Positions 1 to 8,266 are shown, counted from the first letter of the stretch. The stretch is DNA of 15,883 bases from Psychrobacter sp. (GCA_029264635.1 JARIAA010000134.1:1-15883), one strand, 5' to 3'. The notes: generated from the letters alone by a model not told the origin. A program made the numbers and translations.

Positions 1-102
1 TTAAAATTTGAATATTTTTAGATGTTAACTGTTTAGAGTCTAACTCCAAACTTAATTTACCGGTCTATTGCAAAAAGCTGCTGATAATAATCTCTACCAG
101 TC

Positions 103-115
103 AGCTACTGTAGCT
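103..115. promoter_or_regulatory. 13-bp dyad upstream of efflux operon, candidate operator
   Basis: The sequence reads AGCTAC-T-GTAGCT, two perfect 6-bp inverted arms around one base, about 78 nt before the adaptor gene start. RND pump operons are commonly repressed by TetR- or MarR-type proteins that bind such dyads. That this site is an operator is inference. No regulator gene is visible, because only 192 bases lie upstream within the window. I could not pick a convincing -35/-10 pair in this stretch. Confidence 0.35.
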
Positions 116-192
116 ATTACCTTAAGACTAATCACTAAGATTTTACTTGCGACTTTACTTGTATCGCACTCATATTATTAACGAGGACCTTG

Positions 193-1620
193 ATGAAGCA
201 CTCATATCTTGCGCTTGTAATAGCATCTGTACTATCTGGAGCTGTACTGGTTGGCTGTGACAAAAACGAGGACGCCGCTGGTGATGCCGAACAGCAGCAG
301 ATGCCGCCTACCGTCGTCAACGTCCAGACCGTGACTTTTGACAGCGTACCCCAAGTACAGACTTTTTCTGGACGCACTGCTGCATATCAAACTGCGGATG
401 TCCGTCCACAGGTGAATGGGGTGATTGAAGAAGTCCTATTCCAAGAAGGCAGCAATGTCAAACAAGGCCAGCCACTCTATCGAATCAACACAGATAACTA
501 TACATCCTCTGTTGCCAGCAGTGAAGCTGCCGTACAGCAAGCACAGGCTAATTATCAGACGGCGCTTGCCAATAATGCTAATGCTAAAGCTGAGCTTGCC
601 AGTCGCCAAGCATCATTGGCACAAGCAACAAATGACTTCCAGCGCCTCAAAGGACTGGTGGACATTGATGCCATATCCAAACAGCAATACGATCAAGCAC
701 AGACGCAAGTTCGTACCGCACAAGCAGCGGTTGAAAGCGCGCAGGCAGCGATTGGACAAACGCAAGCTGCCATAGAAAGTGCAAAAGCCAACATTCAGGC
801 GGCCAAAGCCAATTTGAAGGCCATTGCGCTTGATCTTAATCGTACCATCGTACGCGCACCGCTTAGCGGCCGTAGTGACCGCTCAAGTGTTACTGCTGGT
901 ACACTTGTCAGCTCTGGTCAACCTGAACCACTCGTTACTATTTCACGTTTGGATCCTATTTATGTCGATATTAGTCAGTCTTCCTCTGACCTATTAAGAC
1001 TGCGTCAACAGATATCTGAGGGGAAAGCACAAGCTGGTATGAACAGTGTTGAGCTGGTCCTTGAGGATGGCAGTGTCTATCCTGTAAAAGGTAAACTTGC
1101 CTTATCTGAAGCAAAGGTTGATGAGTCAACAGGTGCGGTTACTTTGCGTGCCATATTTCCCAACCCCAACAATGTTTTATTGCCAGGGATGTATGTCTCT
1201 GCACGTTTGACGCAAAGTATTATTACTAATGCTGCTTTGATTCCACAAAGTGCGGTCACTCGTACCGCAAAAGGGGAACCTCAAGTCAGTATCGTGGATG
1301 AAAACAACAAGATTCAAGTTCGTCCGGTTACTATCAATGGTACTTATGATGGGCAATGGGTCGTCACTGACGGTCTAAAGCCAGGCGATAGAGTCGTCAT
1401 CCTTGGTGGTGCTAATCTTAGACCTGATCAAGAAGTCGTTGTAAAACCACTTGAAAATCCTAACTCTGGAGCACCAGCGTCAGGCGCATCTACTGCTAAG
1501 CCTGCACAGCAAGCTGCTCAAACAACGAACCAACCAGCTAGTGGCAATTCTAAAAATGCTGGTAACAGCAGTGCTAATGCTGAAACTACGGCTAAAGAGC
1601 CAACTACCGCCACTAACTAA
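193..1620 (+). CDS. acrA: RND efflux periplasmic adaptor lipoprotein (AcrA/MexA/AdeI family)
   Basis: This is the membrane fusion protein that links the inner-membrane RND pump to the outer-membrane channel. The ATG at 193 is preferred over the in-frame TTG at 190, because GAGGA at 183-187 sits 5 nt before it. The product is 475 aa. A lipoprotein signal ends in the lipobox LVGC (Cys22). Asp at +2 would keep the lipoprotein at the inner membrane by the E. coli Lol rule. The first lipoyl half starts near residue 70. An Ala/Gln-rich coiled-coil hairpin spans about 110-215 and the second lipoyl half begins near 217, followed by beta-barrel and membrane-proximal domains. The hairpin tip carries the R-x3-L-x6-S channel-docking motif exactly (R151, L155, S162). 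Residues 422-475 form a low-complexity Ala/Thr/Asn/Ser/Gln tail, which makes the protein about 80 aa longer than E. coli AcrA. The family call is firm; substrates cannot be read from sequence. Confidence 0.95.
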   Translation: MKHSYLALVIASVLSGAVLVGCDKNEDAAGDAEQQQMPPTVVNVQTVTFDSVPQVQTFSGRTAAYQTADVRPQVNGVIEEVLFQEGSNVKQGQPLYRINTDNYTSSVASSEAAVQQAQANYQTALANNANAKAELASRQASLAQATNDFQRLKGLVDIDAISKQQYDQAQTQVRTAQAAVESAQAAIGQTQAAIESAKANIQAAKANLKAIALDLNRTIVRAPLSGRSDRSSVTAGTLVSSGQPEPLVTISRLDPIYVDISQSSSDLLRLRQQISEGKAQAGMNSVELVLEDGSVYPVKGKLALSEAKVDESTGAVTLRAIFPNPNNVLLPGMYVSARLTQSIITNAALIPQSAVTRTAKGEPQVSIVDENNKIQVRPVTINGTYDGQWVVTDGLKPGDRVVILGGANLRPDQEVVVKPLENPNSGAPASGASTAKPAQQAAQTTNQPASGNSKNAGNSSANAETTAKEPTTATN

Positions 1621-1655
1621 TTCCATTCGAAGATAGGAAGACTTAGGGATTTACC

Positions 1656-4600
1656 ATGTCACTTTTTTTTATTAATCGCCCTATTTTTGCCTGTGTGTTG
1701 GCTATTTTAGTTATGCTTGTCGGGGTAATATCGGTCATTAGTTTGCCGATTGAGCAGTATCCCCCTATCGCACCGCCGACGGTTACTGTAAGTGCAAGCT
1801 ATCCTGGTGCGAACGCTGAAACCGTTGAGAACTCAGTGGTACAGATTATTGAACAACGTATGAAAGGCCTTGATGGTCTCATGTATATGTCCTCATCAAG
1901 CTCTTCAAACGGTGGTGCATCAGTAAGACTTACGTTTGAAAATGGTACTGATGTTGATATTGCACAGGTACAAGTACAGAATAAACTCCAAGCAGCGATA
2001 AGCTCTTTGCCTGAATCCGTTCAGCGCCAAGGCGTGAACGTTACTAAATCATCTAGTAGCTTTTTGATGGTACAAGGGTTTATCTCTGAAGACGGAACCA
2101 TGGATGAAGCCGATATTGGTGACTACATTAACGCCAATATCGTCGATGAGTTAAGCCGAGTGGAAGGCGTCGGTGAAGTTCAATCATTTGGTTCATCCTA
2201 TGCGATGCGTATTTGGCTCGACCCTGCGCGTATACGTAGCTTTAATATGATGCCCTCTGATGTAGTTGATGCAGTACGGGCACAAAACACACAGGTTTCT
2301 GCAGGTCAAGTTGGACAAGCTCCCACTGATCTTGGTGAGCAGGTCATCAGTGCTACTGTTACCTTGCAAAGCTATCTACAAACCCCTGAAGAGTTTAAAA
2401 ATATTCTCCTAAAAACAGATAGTACAGGTGCTCAAGTACGTTTAGGTGATGTGGCAGAGGTTGAGATTGGTAGTGAAGACTACAGTGTTACAGCGCTATT
2501 TAATGGTCAAGAAGCTGCCGGTCTTGGTATCTCATTAGCCACTGGCGCCAATGCGCTTAATACTCGTGAAGCTATTGAAAATCGTATATCGGAGCTAGAA
2601 CAGAACTTCCCAGAAGGCCTTAAAACAGTTATTCCTTACGACACCACGCCGTTTGTACGCTTATCTATTGAGCAAGTGGTTAAAACCTTGATTGAGGCGA
2701 TCATATTAGTATTTATCGTCATGTATTTGTTTTTGCAAAACTGGCGCGCCACTATTATTCCAACACTAGCAGTACCTGTGGTTATATTAGGAACTTTCGC
2801 CGTACTTTATGCCTCGGGTTTTAGTATTAACGTGCTAACTATGTTTGCCTTGGTACTGTCCATTGGTCTACTTGTCGATGATGCCATTGTGGTAGTAGAG
2901 AACGTCGAGCGTATCCTCGAGGAGGACGCTGAGATCTCCATCAAGGATGCCACCATTCAGTCGATGGGTGAGATCAGCAAAATCGTTATCGGTATTGCGA
3001 TTATTCTATCGGCTGTATTTGTACCCATGGCCTTCTTTGGCGGCTCAACCGGCGTTATTTATCGTCAATTCTCTATTACTTTGATTACGGCTATGGTGCT
3101 ATCAGCACTGGTAGCGCTTATTTTTACACCTGCTTTATGCGTGACGTTACTGAAACGTGGCAAGAATCATGATAAAAAAGCTAATAACGAAGAACAAGAG
3201 GAGAAAAAAGGTTTCTTTGGTTGGTTTAATCGTACTTTCACTAAAGTTAGCCACTCGTATGAGAATGTAGTTGGCAAAAGCTTTCGTTTCAAATGGCTGT
3301 ATTTAATTGCTTATGCAGTAATTATCGGTATTATGGCCGTGGTGTTTTTACGAATTCCTGGTTCATTCTTGCCTGAAGAAGACCAAGGTATTATGTTTAC
3401 CTTAGTGCAGCTACCCGCAGGTTCTACACTGACTGAAACAAGAGAGGTGCTTGATAAAGTCTCTGAATATTATGATACGCAAGAAGAGAGCAATATCACA
3501 TCCGTTTTTAGTATTGCAGGCTTTAGTTTTGCAGGGCAAGGTCAAAACGTCGGTCTTGCATTCGTCCTGCTAAACGACTGGGGCGAGCGTGAAGGGGACG
3601 AAAACTCTGTACAAGGTATTGTTGATCGCGCCAACGGGTTCTTCTTTACTCAAATCAATGAGGCACAAGTCTTTGCAATTGTCCCTCCAGCAATTAGCGG
3701 TCTTGGTAACTCAAGTGGTTTTGATTTAATGCTACAAGACGTAGAAAACGTCGGTCACGAAGGCTTGCTCGAAGCGCGCAATATGCTGCTTGGTATGGCA
3801 GGACAAAGCGATAAAGTCACTGGCGTACGTCCAAACGGACAAGAAGATGCGCCGCAGTTAAAAGTCAATGTCAACCAAGAACAAGCTGCTGCTTATGGCT
3901 TGTCGATGGCTAATATTAACAGCGTTATCTCTATCGCTTGGGGTTCAAGCTATATCAATGACTTTATTGATCGGGGTCGTATTAAGCGAGTATTTGTGCA
4001 AGGTGAACCGAGTAGCCGTACCACGCCTGAGGATATTGGCAAATGGTATGTGCGCGGCGAATCTAATAACATGATCTCTTTTGATGCATTTTCTAGTAGC
4101 GAATGGCGCCTGGCATCTCCACGCTTAACACGCTATAACAGCCTGCCCTCTATGAACATTCAGGGTAACGCTGCTCCAGGATTGAGTAGTGGTGAAGCGA
4201 TTGATGCTATGGAAGAGATGATTGGACAATTACCAGAGGGTATTGGTTATGAGTGGACAGGTCTGTCGTTAGAAGAACAGAAGTCAGGTTCACAAGCGCC
4301 TATCCTTTATGCTATCTCAATTTTAGTTGTCTTCTTATGCTTGGCCGCCTTGTATGAAAGCTGGTCTGTACCCTTCTCAGTCTTGTTAGTCGTTCCACTG
4401 GGGGTACTGGGTGCAGCGATATTTACTTGGTTACGAAACTTTGACAATGATATCTACTTACAGGTTGGTTTATTGACGGTCGTTGGACTGTCAGCTAAAA
4501 ACGCCATTTTGATTATCGAATTTGCTAAAGATCACCAAGAAGAAGGTAATAGTCTCAAAGATGCGGTGATGCTCGCAGCACGTCAACGGTTGCGTCCGAT

Positions 4601-4916
4601 TATCATGACCTCGCTTGCCTTTGGACTGGGTGTTGTGCCATTATTTATCGCGACCGGTCCTGGATCGGGTAGTCAAAACGCTATTGGTACCAGTGTACTA
4701 GGCGGCGTTATTACAGCTACTTTTTTAGGTATCTTCTTTATCCCCATGTTCTATATCTGGGTGCGTAGTTTGTTCCCTTATAAAGGTAACGAGGCTCACG
4801 ATGTAGATGACGGTGGTGATAAGAATAACGGTAATGATACACCATCTGATGACATGCAGAACCCAACTCCTTCTGAGAGTTATAAGCCTGTAAGCTTTGG
4901 AGATAATATACAATGA
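1656..4916 (+). CDS. acrB: RND multidrug efflux transporter, HAE1 family (AcrB/MexB/AdeJ-like)
   Basis: This is the proton-driven inner-membrane pump that expels hydrophobic and amphiphilic compounds through the partner channel. The ATG at 1656 follows AGGGA (1645-1649) by 6 nt. The product is 1086 aa, against roughly 1030-1050 for the family. The N-terminus reads MSLFFINRPIFACVLAI, as expected for TM1. The TM4 proton-relay pair is D408/D409, with partners K948 (GLSAKNA) and R978 (RQRLRP) matching AcrB D407/D408, K940 and R971. The distal-pocket phenylalanines at AcrB positions 136 and 178 fall at the same numbers here, and the switch-loop segment GFSFAGQGQN keeps its phenylalanines. A charged stretch after TM6 (near residues 503-520) precedes the FFGWFNR segment seen in AcrB. 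The final ~44 residues are an extra Asp/Asn-rich hydrophilic tail, predicted cytoplasmic. The stop overlaps the next start (ATGA), suggesting translational coupling. Confidence 0.97.
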   Translation: MSLFFINRPIFACVLAILVMLVGVISVISLPIEQYPPIAPPTVTVSASYPGANAETVENSVVQIIEQRMKGLDGLMYMSSSSSSNGGASVRLTFENGTDVDIAQVQVQNKLQAAISSLPESVQRQGVNVTKSSSSFLMVQGFISEDGTMDEADIGDYINANIVDELSRVEGVGEVQSFGSSYAMRIWLDPARIRSFNMMPSDVVDAVRAQNTQVSAGQVGQAPTDLGEQVISATVTLQSYLQTPEEFKNILLKTDSTGAQVRLGDVAEVEIGSEDYSVTALFNGQEAAGLGISLATGANALNTREAIENRISELEQNFPEGLKTVIPYDTTPFVRLSIEQVVKTLIEAIILVFIVMYLFLQNWRATIIPTLAVPVVILGTFAVLYASGFSINVLTMFALVLSIGLLVDDAIVVVENVERILEEDAEISIKDATIQSMGEISKIVIGIAIILSAVFVPMAFFGGSTGVIYRQFSITLITAMVLSALVALIFTPALCVTLLKRGKNHDKKANNEEQEEKKGFFGWFNRTFTKVSHSYENVVGKSFRFKWLYLIAYAVIIGIMAVVFLRIPGSFLPEEDQGIMFTLVQLPAGSTLTETREVLDKVSEYYDTQEESNITSVFSIAGFSFAGQGQNVGLAFVLLNDWGEREGDENSVQGIVDRANGFFFTQINEAQVFAIVPPAISGLGNSSGFDLMLQDVENVGHEGLLEARNMLLGMAGQSDKVTGVRPNGQEDAPQLKVNVNQEQAAAYGLSMANINSVISIAWGSSYINDFIDRGRIKRVFVQGEPSSRTTPEDIGKWYVRGESNNMISFDAFSSSEWRLASPRLTRYNSLPSMNIQGNAAPGLSSGEAIDAMEEMIGQLPEGIGYEWTGLSLEEQKSGSQAPILYAISILVVFLCLAALYESWSVPFSVLLVVPLGVLGAAIFTWLRNFDNDIYLQVGLLTVVGLSAKNAILIIEFAKDHQEEGNSLKDAVMLAARQRLRPIIMTSLAFGLGVVPLFIATGPGSGSQNAIGTSVLGGVITATFLGIFFIPMFYIWVRSLFPYKGNEAHDVDDGGDKNNGNDTPSDDMQNPTPSESYKPVSFGDNIQ

Positions 4917-6766
4917 GTGCTCAACCCCTTACCACCAATGCAGCCGCCGCAGTAGTAAATACTTCTGCTGGCGTGTGTGCAAGTACAGGTGAAATGCAGA
5001 CAGCTTCTTTATTAACGTTACGTAAAAGTGGTGGACGTCTGCTTGGCTTGTCATTATTAGCGATGGGTATGGCTGCCTGTAATACCATTCCAAAGGCTGA
5101 CACACGTCCAGTACTTGCCGAGCCCAATATACCGATTGAGCAGTCTTATGGCGCGTTCGATCGAGAAACAGTTAGTAACGGTCAACAGCCAAGTATCGCA
5201 GGTCAACGCTGGCAAGATTTCTATAGTGATGAGCGCCTAAAAGGTCTGATTGCACTGGGTCTTGAAAACAATAAAGACTTTGAAAGTGCGCGCTTAGCCA
5301 TTGAAAGAGCACGTGCTCAGTATCGCATTACTGATATTCAAGACCTGCCCACGATCAACGGTCAGGCGGACTACTCGCGTCAAAGTCAATCTACCCCTCG
5401 AACAAGCTTGCCTGGTGGCGGTCAGTTCGGCGGCGGTAGGCAAACGACCGATAGCTATAGTGTCAATGTGGGTCTTGCCAGTTACGAGCTTGATTTTTGG
5501 GGTAGAATTGATAGCTTAAAAGATCAAGCGCTGCAAAACTTTTTGTCAACGACTGCGGCAAAAGATGTCACACAAATCAGCCTTGTTAGCAACATTGCTC
5601 AAAGTTATGCCAACTTAAGCTACAGCCTTGCTCAGTTAAAACTGGCAGAGGCAACCGTCGAGAGCCGTGAGCGCTCTCTTTTTATCGCTGATAGACGCTT
5701 TGAAGCAGGTATCGATCCGAGACTGCCCTCTTTGCAATCCGCAGCTGCCCTTGAAAATGCTAAGCTTGCAGTACTGCGTGCGCAAATCAGCATCTTAACA
5801 TCGCGAAACGCCCTACAGTTCTTAGTTGGTGCTCCTATTCCAAACCAGCTCGTTCCAGCGCCTGCGGTCAGTAACATCACCACGCATGACATATTTAATG
5901 CCGGTCTGCCAAGTGAATTGCTGCGTTATCGTCCAGATGTGTTGCAAGCGGAGTATAACTTAAAAGCCGCGGGCGCCAATATCGCTGTAGCTCGTGCAGC
6001 TTATTTTCCAACGATTAGCCTTGCCAGCAGTGCTGGGGTACGTAGCGATAGTCTTAGTAACTTGTTTGATAGCGATTCATTTGGTTGGTCATTTGGTCCC
6101 AATATTAGCGTGCCTATTTTTGATGCAGGACGCTTGGATGCCAATTACGATGTCGCCAAAATTGAGCGTGAACAGACGCTCGCCAGCTATGAGCGCTCTA
6201 TTCAAACAGCATTTCGTGAAGTCTCTGATGTGCTAGCCACACGAGCAACGCTCGGCGATCAGCTTGCAGCGCAGTACCGTCTGCAAGACAATTTTGAGCA
6301 AACCTATCAGATAGCAGACGCTCGCTTTAAAGCGGGTATCTCAAACTATCTAGACGTACTTGATGCCCAGCGCTCGTTGTTCTCGACCCAACAAGGTATT
6401 TTAGATTTAGAGCTGCAAAAACTGGTGAGCCAAATAGAGCTATACCAAGCGCTTGGTGGCGGCTCCAACCTTAACGTACCTACAGTGATTCCAGTGCCGC
6501 AATATACCAATTTGGCTCGCATTGCCACTATTCCTTCTAATAAAGCGAAGGCTGCTTACGCCATAGATGCAGCAGGCTCAGCGCGCGTTACGTCTACGCA
6601 AGAAGCGCAAGCCATCAAACAGTCAAAAACGCCAGCAACGGCTACTTTTCAGCCGAATGCTGTTGTCGATATCAATAATGACGGCAAGAAAGATGCAGCA
6701 GTGGGTATTCTCATTCAAGAGACGCCTGTGGAGCAAGCACCTGTGACGCAGATTATTAAGCCTTAA
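4913..6766 (+). CDS. oprM: RND efflux outer-membrane channel lipoprotein (OprM/AdeK family)
   Basis: This is the TolC-fold trimeric exit duct of the pump. The ATG at 4913 overlaps the transporter stop by 4 nt, with GGAGA at 4899-4903. The product is 617 aa, against about 480-490 for OprM/AdeK. The lipobox is MAAC (Cys56), preceded by R37/K38 and a Leu-rich core, so about 27 extra residues lie before a normal-looking lipoprotein signal. An internal ATG at 4994 (M28) would give a standard 29-residue signal, but its AGGTGA is only 1 nt upstream. The core has the two family repeats, with segments such as SYELDFWGRIDSL, LRYRPDVLQAEYNL, AAYFPTISLASSAG, NYLDVLDAQRSLF and LYQALGGG. Residues 518-617 are an extra C-terminal tail ending in a DxNxDGxxD calcium-loop-like motif (D586-D594). 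The family call is firm. The true start and the tail's role are open. Confidence 0.94.
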   Translation: MSAQPLTTNAAAAVVNTSAGVCASTGEMQTASLLTLRKSGGRLLGLSLLAMGMAACNTIPKADTRPVLAEPNIPIEQSYGAFDRETVSNGQQPSIAGQRWQDFYSDERLKGLIALGLENNKDFESARLAIERARAQYRITDIQDLPTINGQADYSRQSQSTPRTSLPGGGQFGGGRQTTDSYSVNVGLASYELDFWGRIDSLKDQALQNFLSTTAAKDVTQISLVSNIAQSYANLSYSLAQLKLAEATVESRERSLFIADRRFEAGIDPRLPSLQSAAALENAKLAVLRAQISILTSRNALQFLVGAPIPNQLVPAPAVSNITTHDIFNAGLPSELLRYRPDVLQAEYNLKAAGANIAVARAAYFPTISLASSAGVRSDSLSNLFDSDSFGWSFGPNISVPIFDAGRLDANYDVAKIEREQTLASYERSIQTAFREVSDVLATRATLGDQLAAQYRLQDNFEQTYQIADARFKAGISNYLDVLDAQRSLFSTQQGILDLELQKLVSQIELYQALGGGSNLNVPTVIPVPQYTNLARIATIPSNKAKAAYAIDAAGSARVTSTQEAQAIKQSKTPATATFQPNAVVDINNDGKKDAAVGILIQETPVEQAPVTQIIKP

Positions 6767-6790
6767 CTTACGGCAGCACAATGAATTTTT

Positions 6791-6827
6791 AGCAATCAGT
6801 CCTGCCGCCTTGGTAGGGCTTTTTGCT
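6791..6827 (+). terminator. Intrinsic terminator of the efflux operon
   Basis: AGTCCTGCC (6798-6806) pairs with GGTAGGGCT (6812-6820) through 9 bp, including two G-T pairs, across a 5-nt loop. A T-run follows. Flanking AGCAA and TTGCT can extend the stem. It lies 24 nt after the channel stop and before hemB, so it separates the pump operon from hemB. Confidence 0.8.
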
Positions 6828-6856
6828 TTTGTCGGCCGCTATTGGTTATAGTAGCC

Positions 6857-6883
6857 TCACTATATTAAATAAAATGATAGTGA
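6857..6883. promoter_or_regulatory. Inverted repeat in the hemB upstream region
   Basis: TCACTAT (6857-6863) and ATAGTGA (6877-6883) are perfect 7-bp inverted arms separated by 13 AT-rich bases that include TATTAA/TAAAAT, possible -10 elements. It ends 33 nt before the hemB ATG. A promoter or operator role is inference; no clear -35 box is visible. Confidence 0.35.
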
Positions 6884-6916
6884 CTAAATTGACTGAAACA
6901 ATAATAAGGAACCATA

Positions 6917-7924
6917 ATGAGCTATACCTTTAATCGCCAATATCCTGAAACCCGTTTACGCCGCCTACGCTATAACGACAATGTACGGGCGATGATTCGA
7001 GAAGTTGAACTACATCCCAAGCACTTTATTGCCCCTGTTTTCGTTCTTGAAGGCGAAAACCAGCGCGAAACTATCGCAAGTATGCCAGGTGTTGAGCGCT
7101 TATCAATCGATTTGCTCATTGATTACGCGAAAGAATTACTAGCAGAGGGTGTCACGACGATCGATATCTTTCCTGTCATTGATAATTCATTAAAAACACC
7201 AGATGGTAAAGCGGCTTATGACGCAAATGGTCTTACTGCGCGTGCGGTCAAAGCCGTTAAAGATGCGGTGCCAGAGATGGTCGTGATGACGGATGTCGCG
7301 CTGGATCCTTATACCTCACATGGGCAAGACGGCCTGCTCGATGAGAGTGGTTATGTGGTGAATGACAAGACTGTTGAGGTATTAGTCAAGCAAGCACTGG
7401 TCCATGCGCGCGCTGGCGCTGATATTATCTCCCCTAGTGACATGATGGACGGTCGCATCAAAGCTATGCGTGATGCCTTTGAAGCAGAAGGTTTTGTAAA
7501 TACGGCTATCATGGCCTACTCGGCTAAATATGCCTCTGCTTATTACGGGCCGTTTCGCGATGCAGTTGGTAGCGCGGGTAATCTAAAAGGGGGTCACAAA
7601 AAACAGTATCAGATGGATTTTGGTAACCGCGCAGAAGCTTTGCATGAAGTTGCGATGGATATTAACGAAGGCGCTGATATGGTCATGATCAAACCTGGTC
7701 AGCCCTACCTTGATCTCATTCGTGAAGTCAAAAATACCTTTGGTATACCGACATTCGCCTATCAAGTCTCTGGTGAGTACGCGATGCATATGGCGGCTAT
7801 TCAAAACGGCTGGCTCAGTGACGCAGTTATTTTAGAATCATTGATTGGTTTTCGTCGTGCCGGTGCCGATGGTATCTTAACCTATTTTGCGTTAGAAGCC
7901 GCCCGCCAGTTAAATAATGCTTAA
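6917..7924 (+). CDS. hemB: Delta-aminolevulinic acid dehydratase (porphobilinogen synthase)
   Basis: This cytosolic enzyme condenses two 5-aminolevulinate molecules into porphobilinogen, the first pyrrole of heme and siroheme synthesis. The ATG at 6917 is preceded by AAGGA at 6906-6910. The product is 335 aa, normal for the family. The Schiff-base lysines are K204 (YSAKYASAYYGPFRDA) and K259 (MVMIKPGQPYLD). The PSDMMDGRI signature is present. The metal loop reads DVALDPYTSHGQDG, with Asp where zinc enzymes have the Cys triad, so this is the Asp-rich, Mg-responsive type known from Pseudomonas aeruginosa. The gene stands alone between two terminator-like hairpins. There are no odd residues or truncation. 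Confidence 0.98.
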   Translation: MSYTFNRQYPETRLRRLRYNDNVRAMIREVELHPKHFIAPVFVLEGENQRETIASMPGVERLSIDLLIDYAKELLAEGVTTIDIFPVIDNSLKTPDGKAAYDANGLTARAVKAVKDAVPEMVVMTDVALDPYTSHGQDGLLDESGYVVNDKTVEVLVKQALVHARAGADIISPSDMMDGRIKAMRDAFEAEGFVNTAIMAYSAKYASAYYGPFRDAVGSAGNLKGGHKKQYQMDFGNRAEALHEVAMDINEGADMVMIKPGQPYLDLIREVKNTFGIPTFAYQVSGEYAMHMAAIQNGWLSDAVILESLIGFRRAGADGILTYFALEAARQLNNA

Positions 7925-7955
7925 TGTGATCATGCTTTTTAAAGTTGCTTTTCTG

Positions 7956-7991
7956 TCGCGCCGACTGGCTAATAGCGGTTGGCGTGATTTT
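7956..7991 (+). terminator. Probable intrinsic terminator after hemB
   Basis: A stem of about 12 bp with several G-T pairs forms between 7956-7967 (TCGCGCCGACTG) and 7976-7987 (CGGTTGGCGTGA), with an 8-nt loop. It is followed by TTTT only, so termination may be partial. It starts 31 nt after the hemB stop. Confidence 0.6.
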
Positions 7992-8080
7992 ATGGCTACC
8001 CTTACTATTTTCTTTTTATAATCATAAACTAACGATAAGAAGCTTTATCCATCTCCTGCCCAAAAGTCCTGTTTTTGCTT

Positions 8081-8086
8081 TATAAT
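8081..8086 (+). promoter_or_regulatory. Candidate -10 box for rep
   Basis: A perfect TATAAT lies 181 nt upstream of the preferred rep start. No good -35 box stands 16-18 nt before it, and a TG dinucleotide is present but misplaced for an extended -10. The call rests on the hexamer and its position only. Confidence 0.3.
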
Positions 8087-8266
8087 AGCCCACCTGATTT
8101 CAATTACCAATTATCATTAAATATCCTCTTCTATTATCCTTATTAGATAGTCTCTATCATCAATAATATCGTGACGATAATAATTTAGAGTGTCATGCGA
8201 TATTTATTTAGCGACGGTGTGATCAGTTATGACTATCTTTTTTGCTTTTGCCCTATAGGTCACTTT

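Larger units (their letters stand above)
7925..8266. other. Intergenic region between hemB and rep
   Basis: These 342 bases hold no convincing gene on either strand. In order I see a GC-rich hairpin just after hemB (7956-7991), a consensus TATAAT at 8081-8086, two small dyads (8146-8158 and 8167-8179), and a CTCTA/TAGAG pair bracketing the second dyad (8152-8190). The last 72 bases (8195-8266) are an open in-frame extension of rep that family comparison does not support as coding. Confidence 0.6.

Noticed and set aside
190..192. TTG start one codon before the adaptor ATG
   Set aside because: The ATG at 193 has the better ribosome-site spacing and gives a normal lipoprotein signal.
8195..8266. 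24-codon upstream extension of rep from the ATG at 8195
   Set aside because: Family comparison places the start at MSQLNPKQQ. The extension is Phe/Cys/Tyr-rich, unlike Rep, and overlaps leader dyads.
7925..8266. Search for a small RNA, tRNA or riboswitch in the longest gene-free gap
   Set aside because: Only a terminator-like hairpin, a -10 box and small dyads are visible; no cloverleaf or known riboswitch pattern was found.
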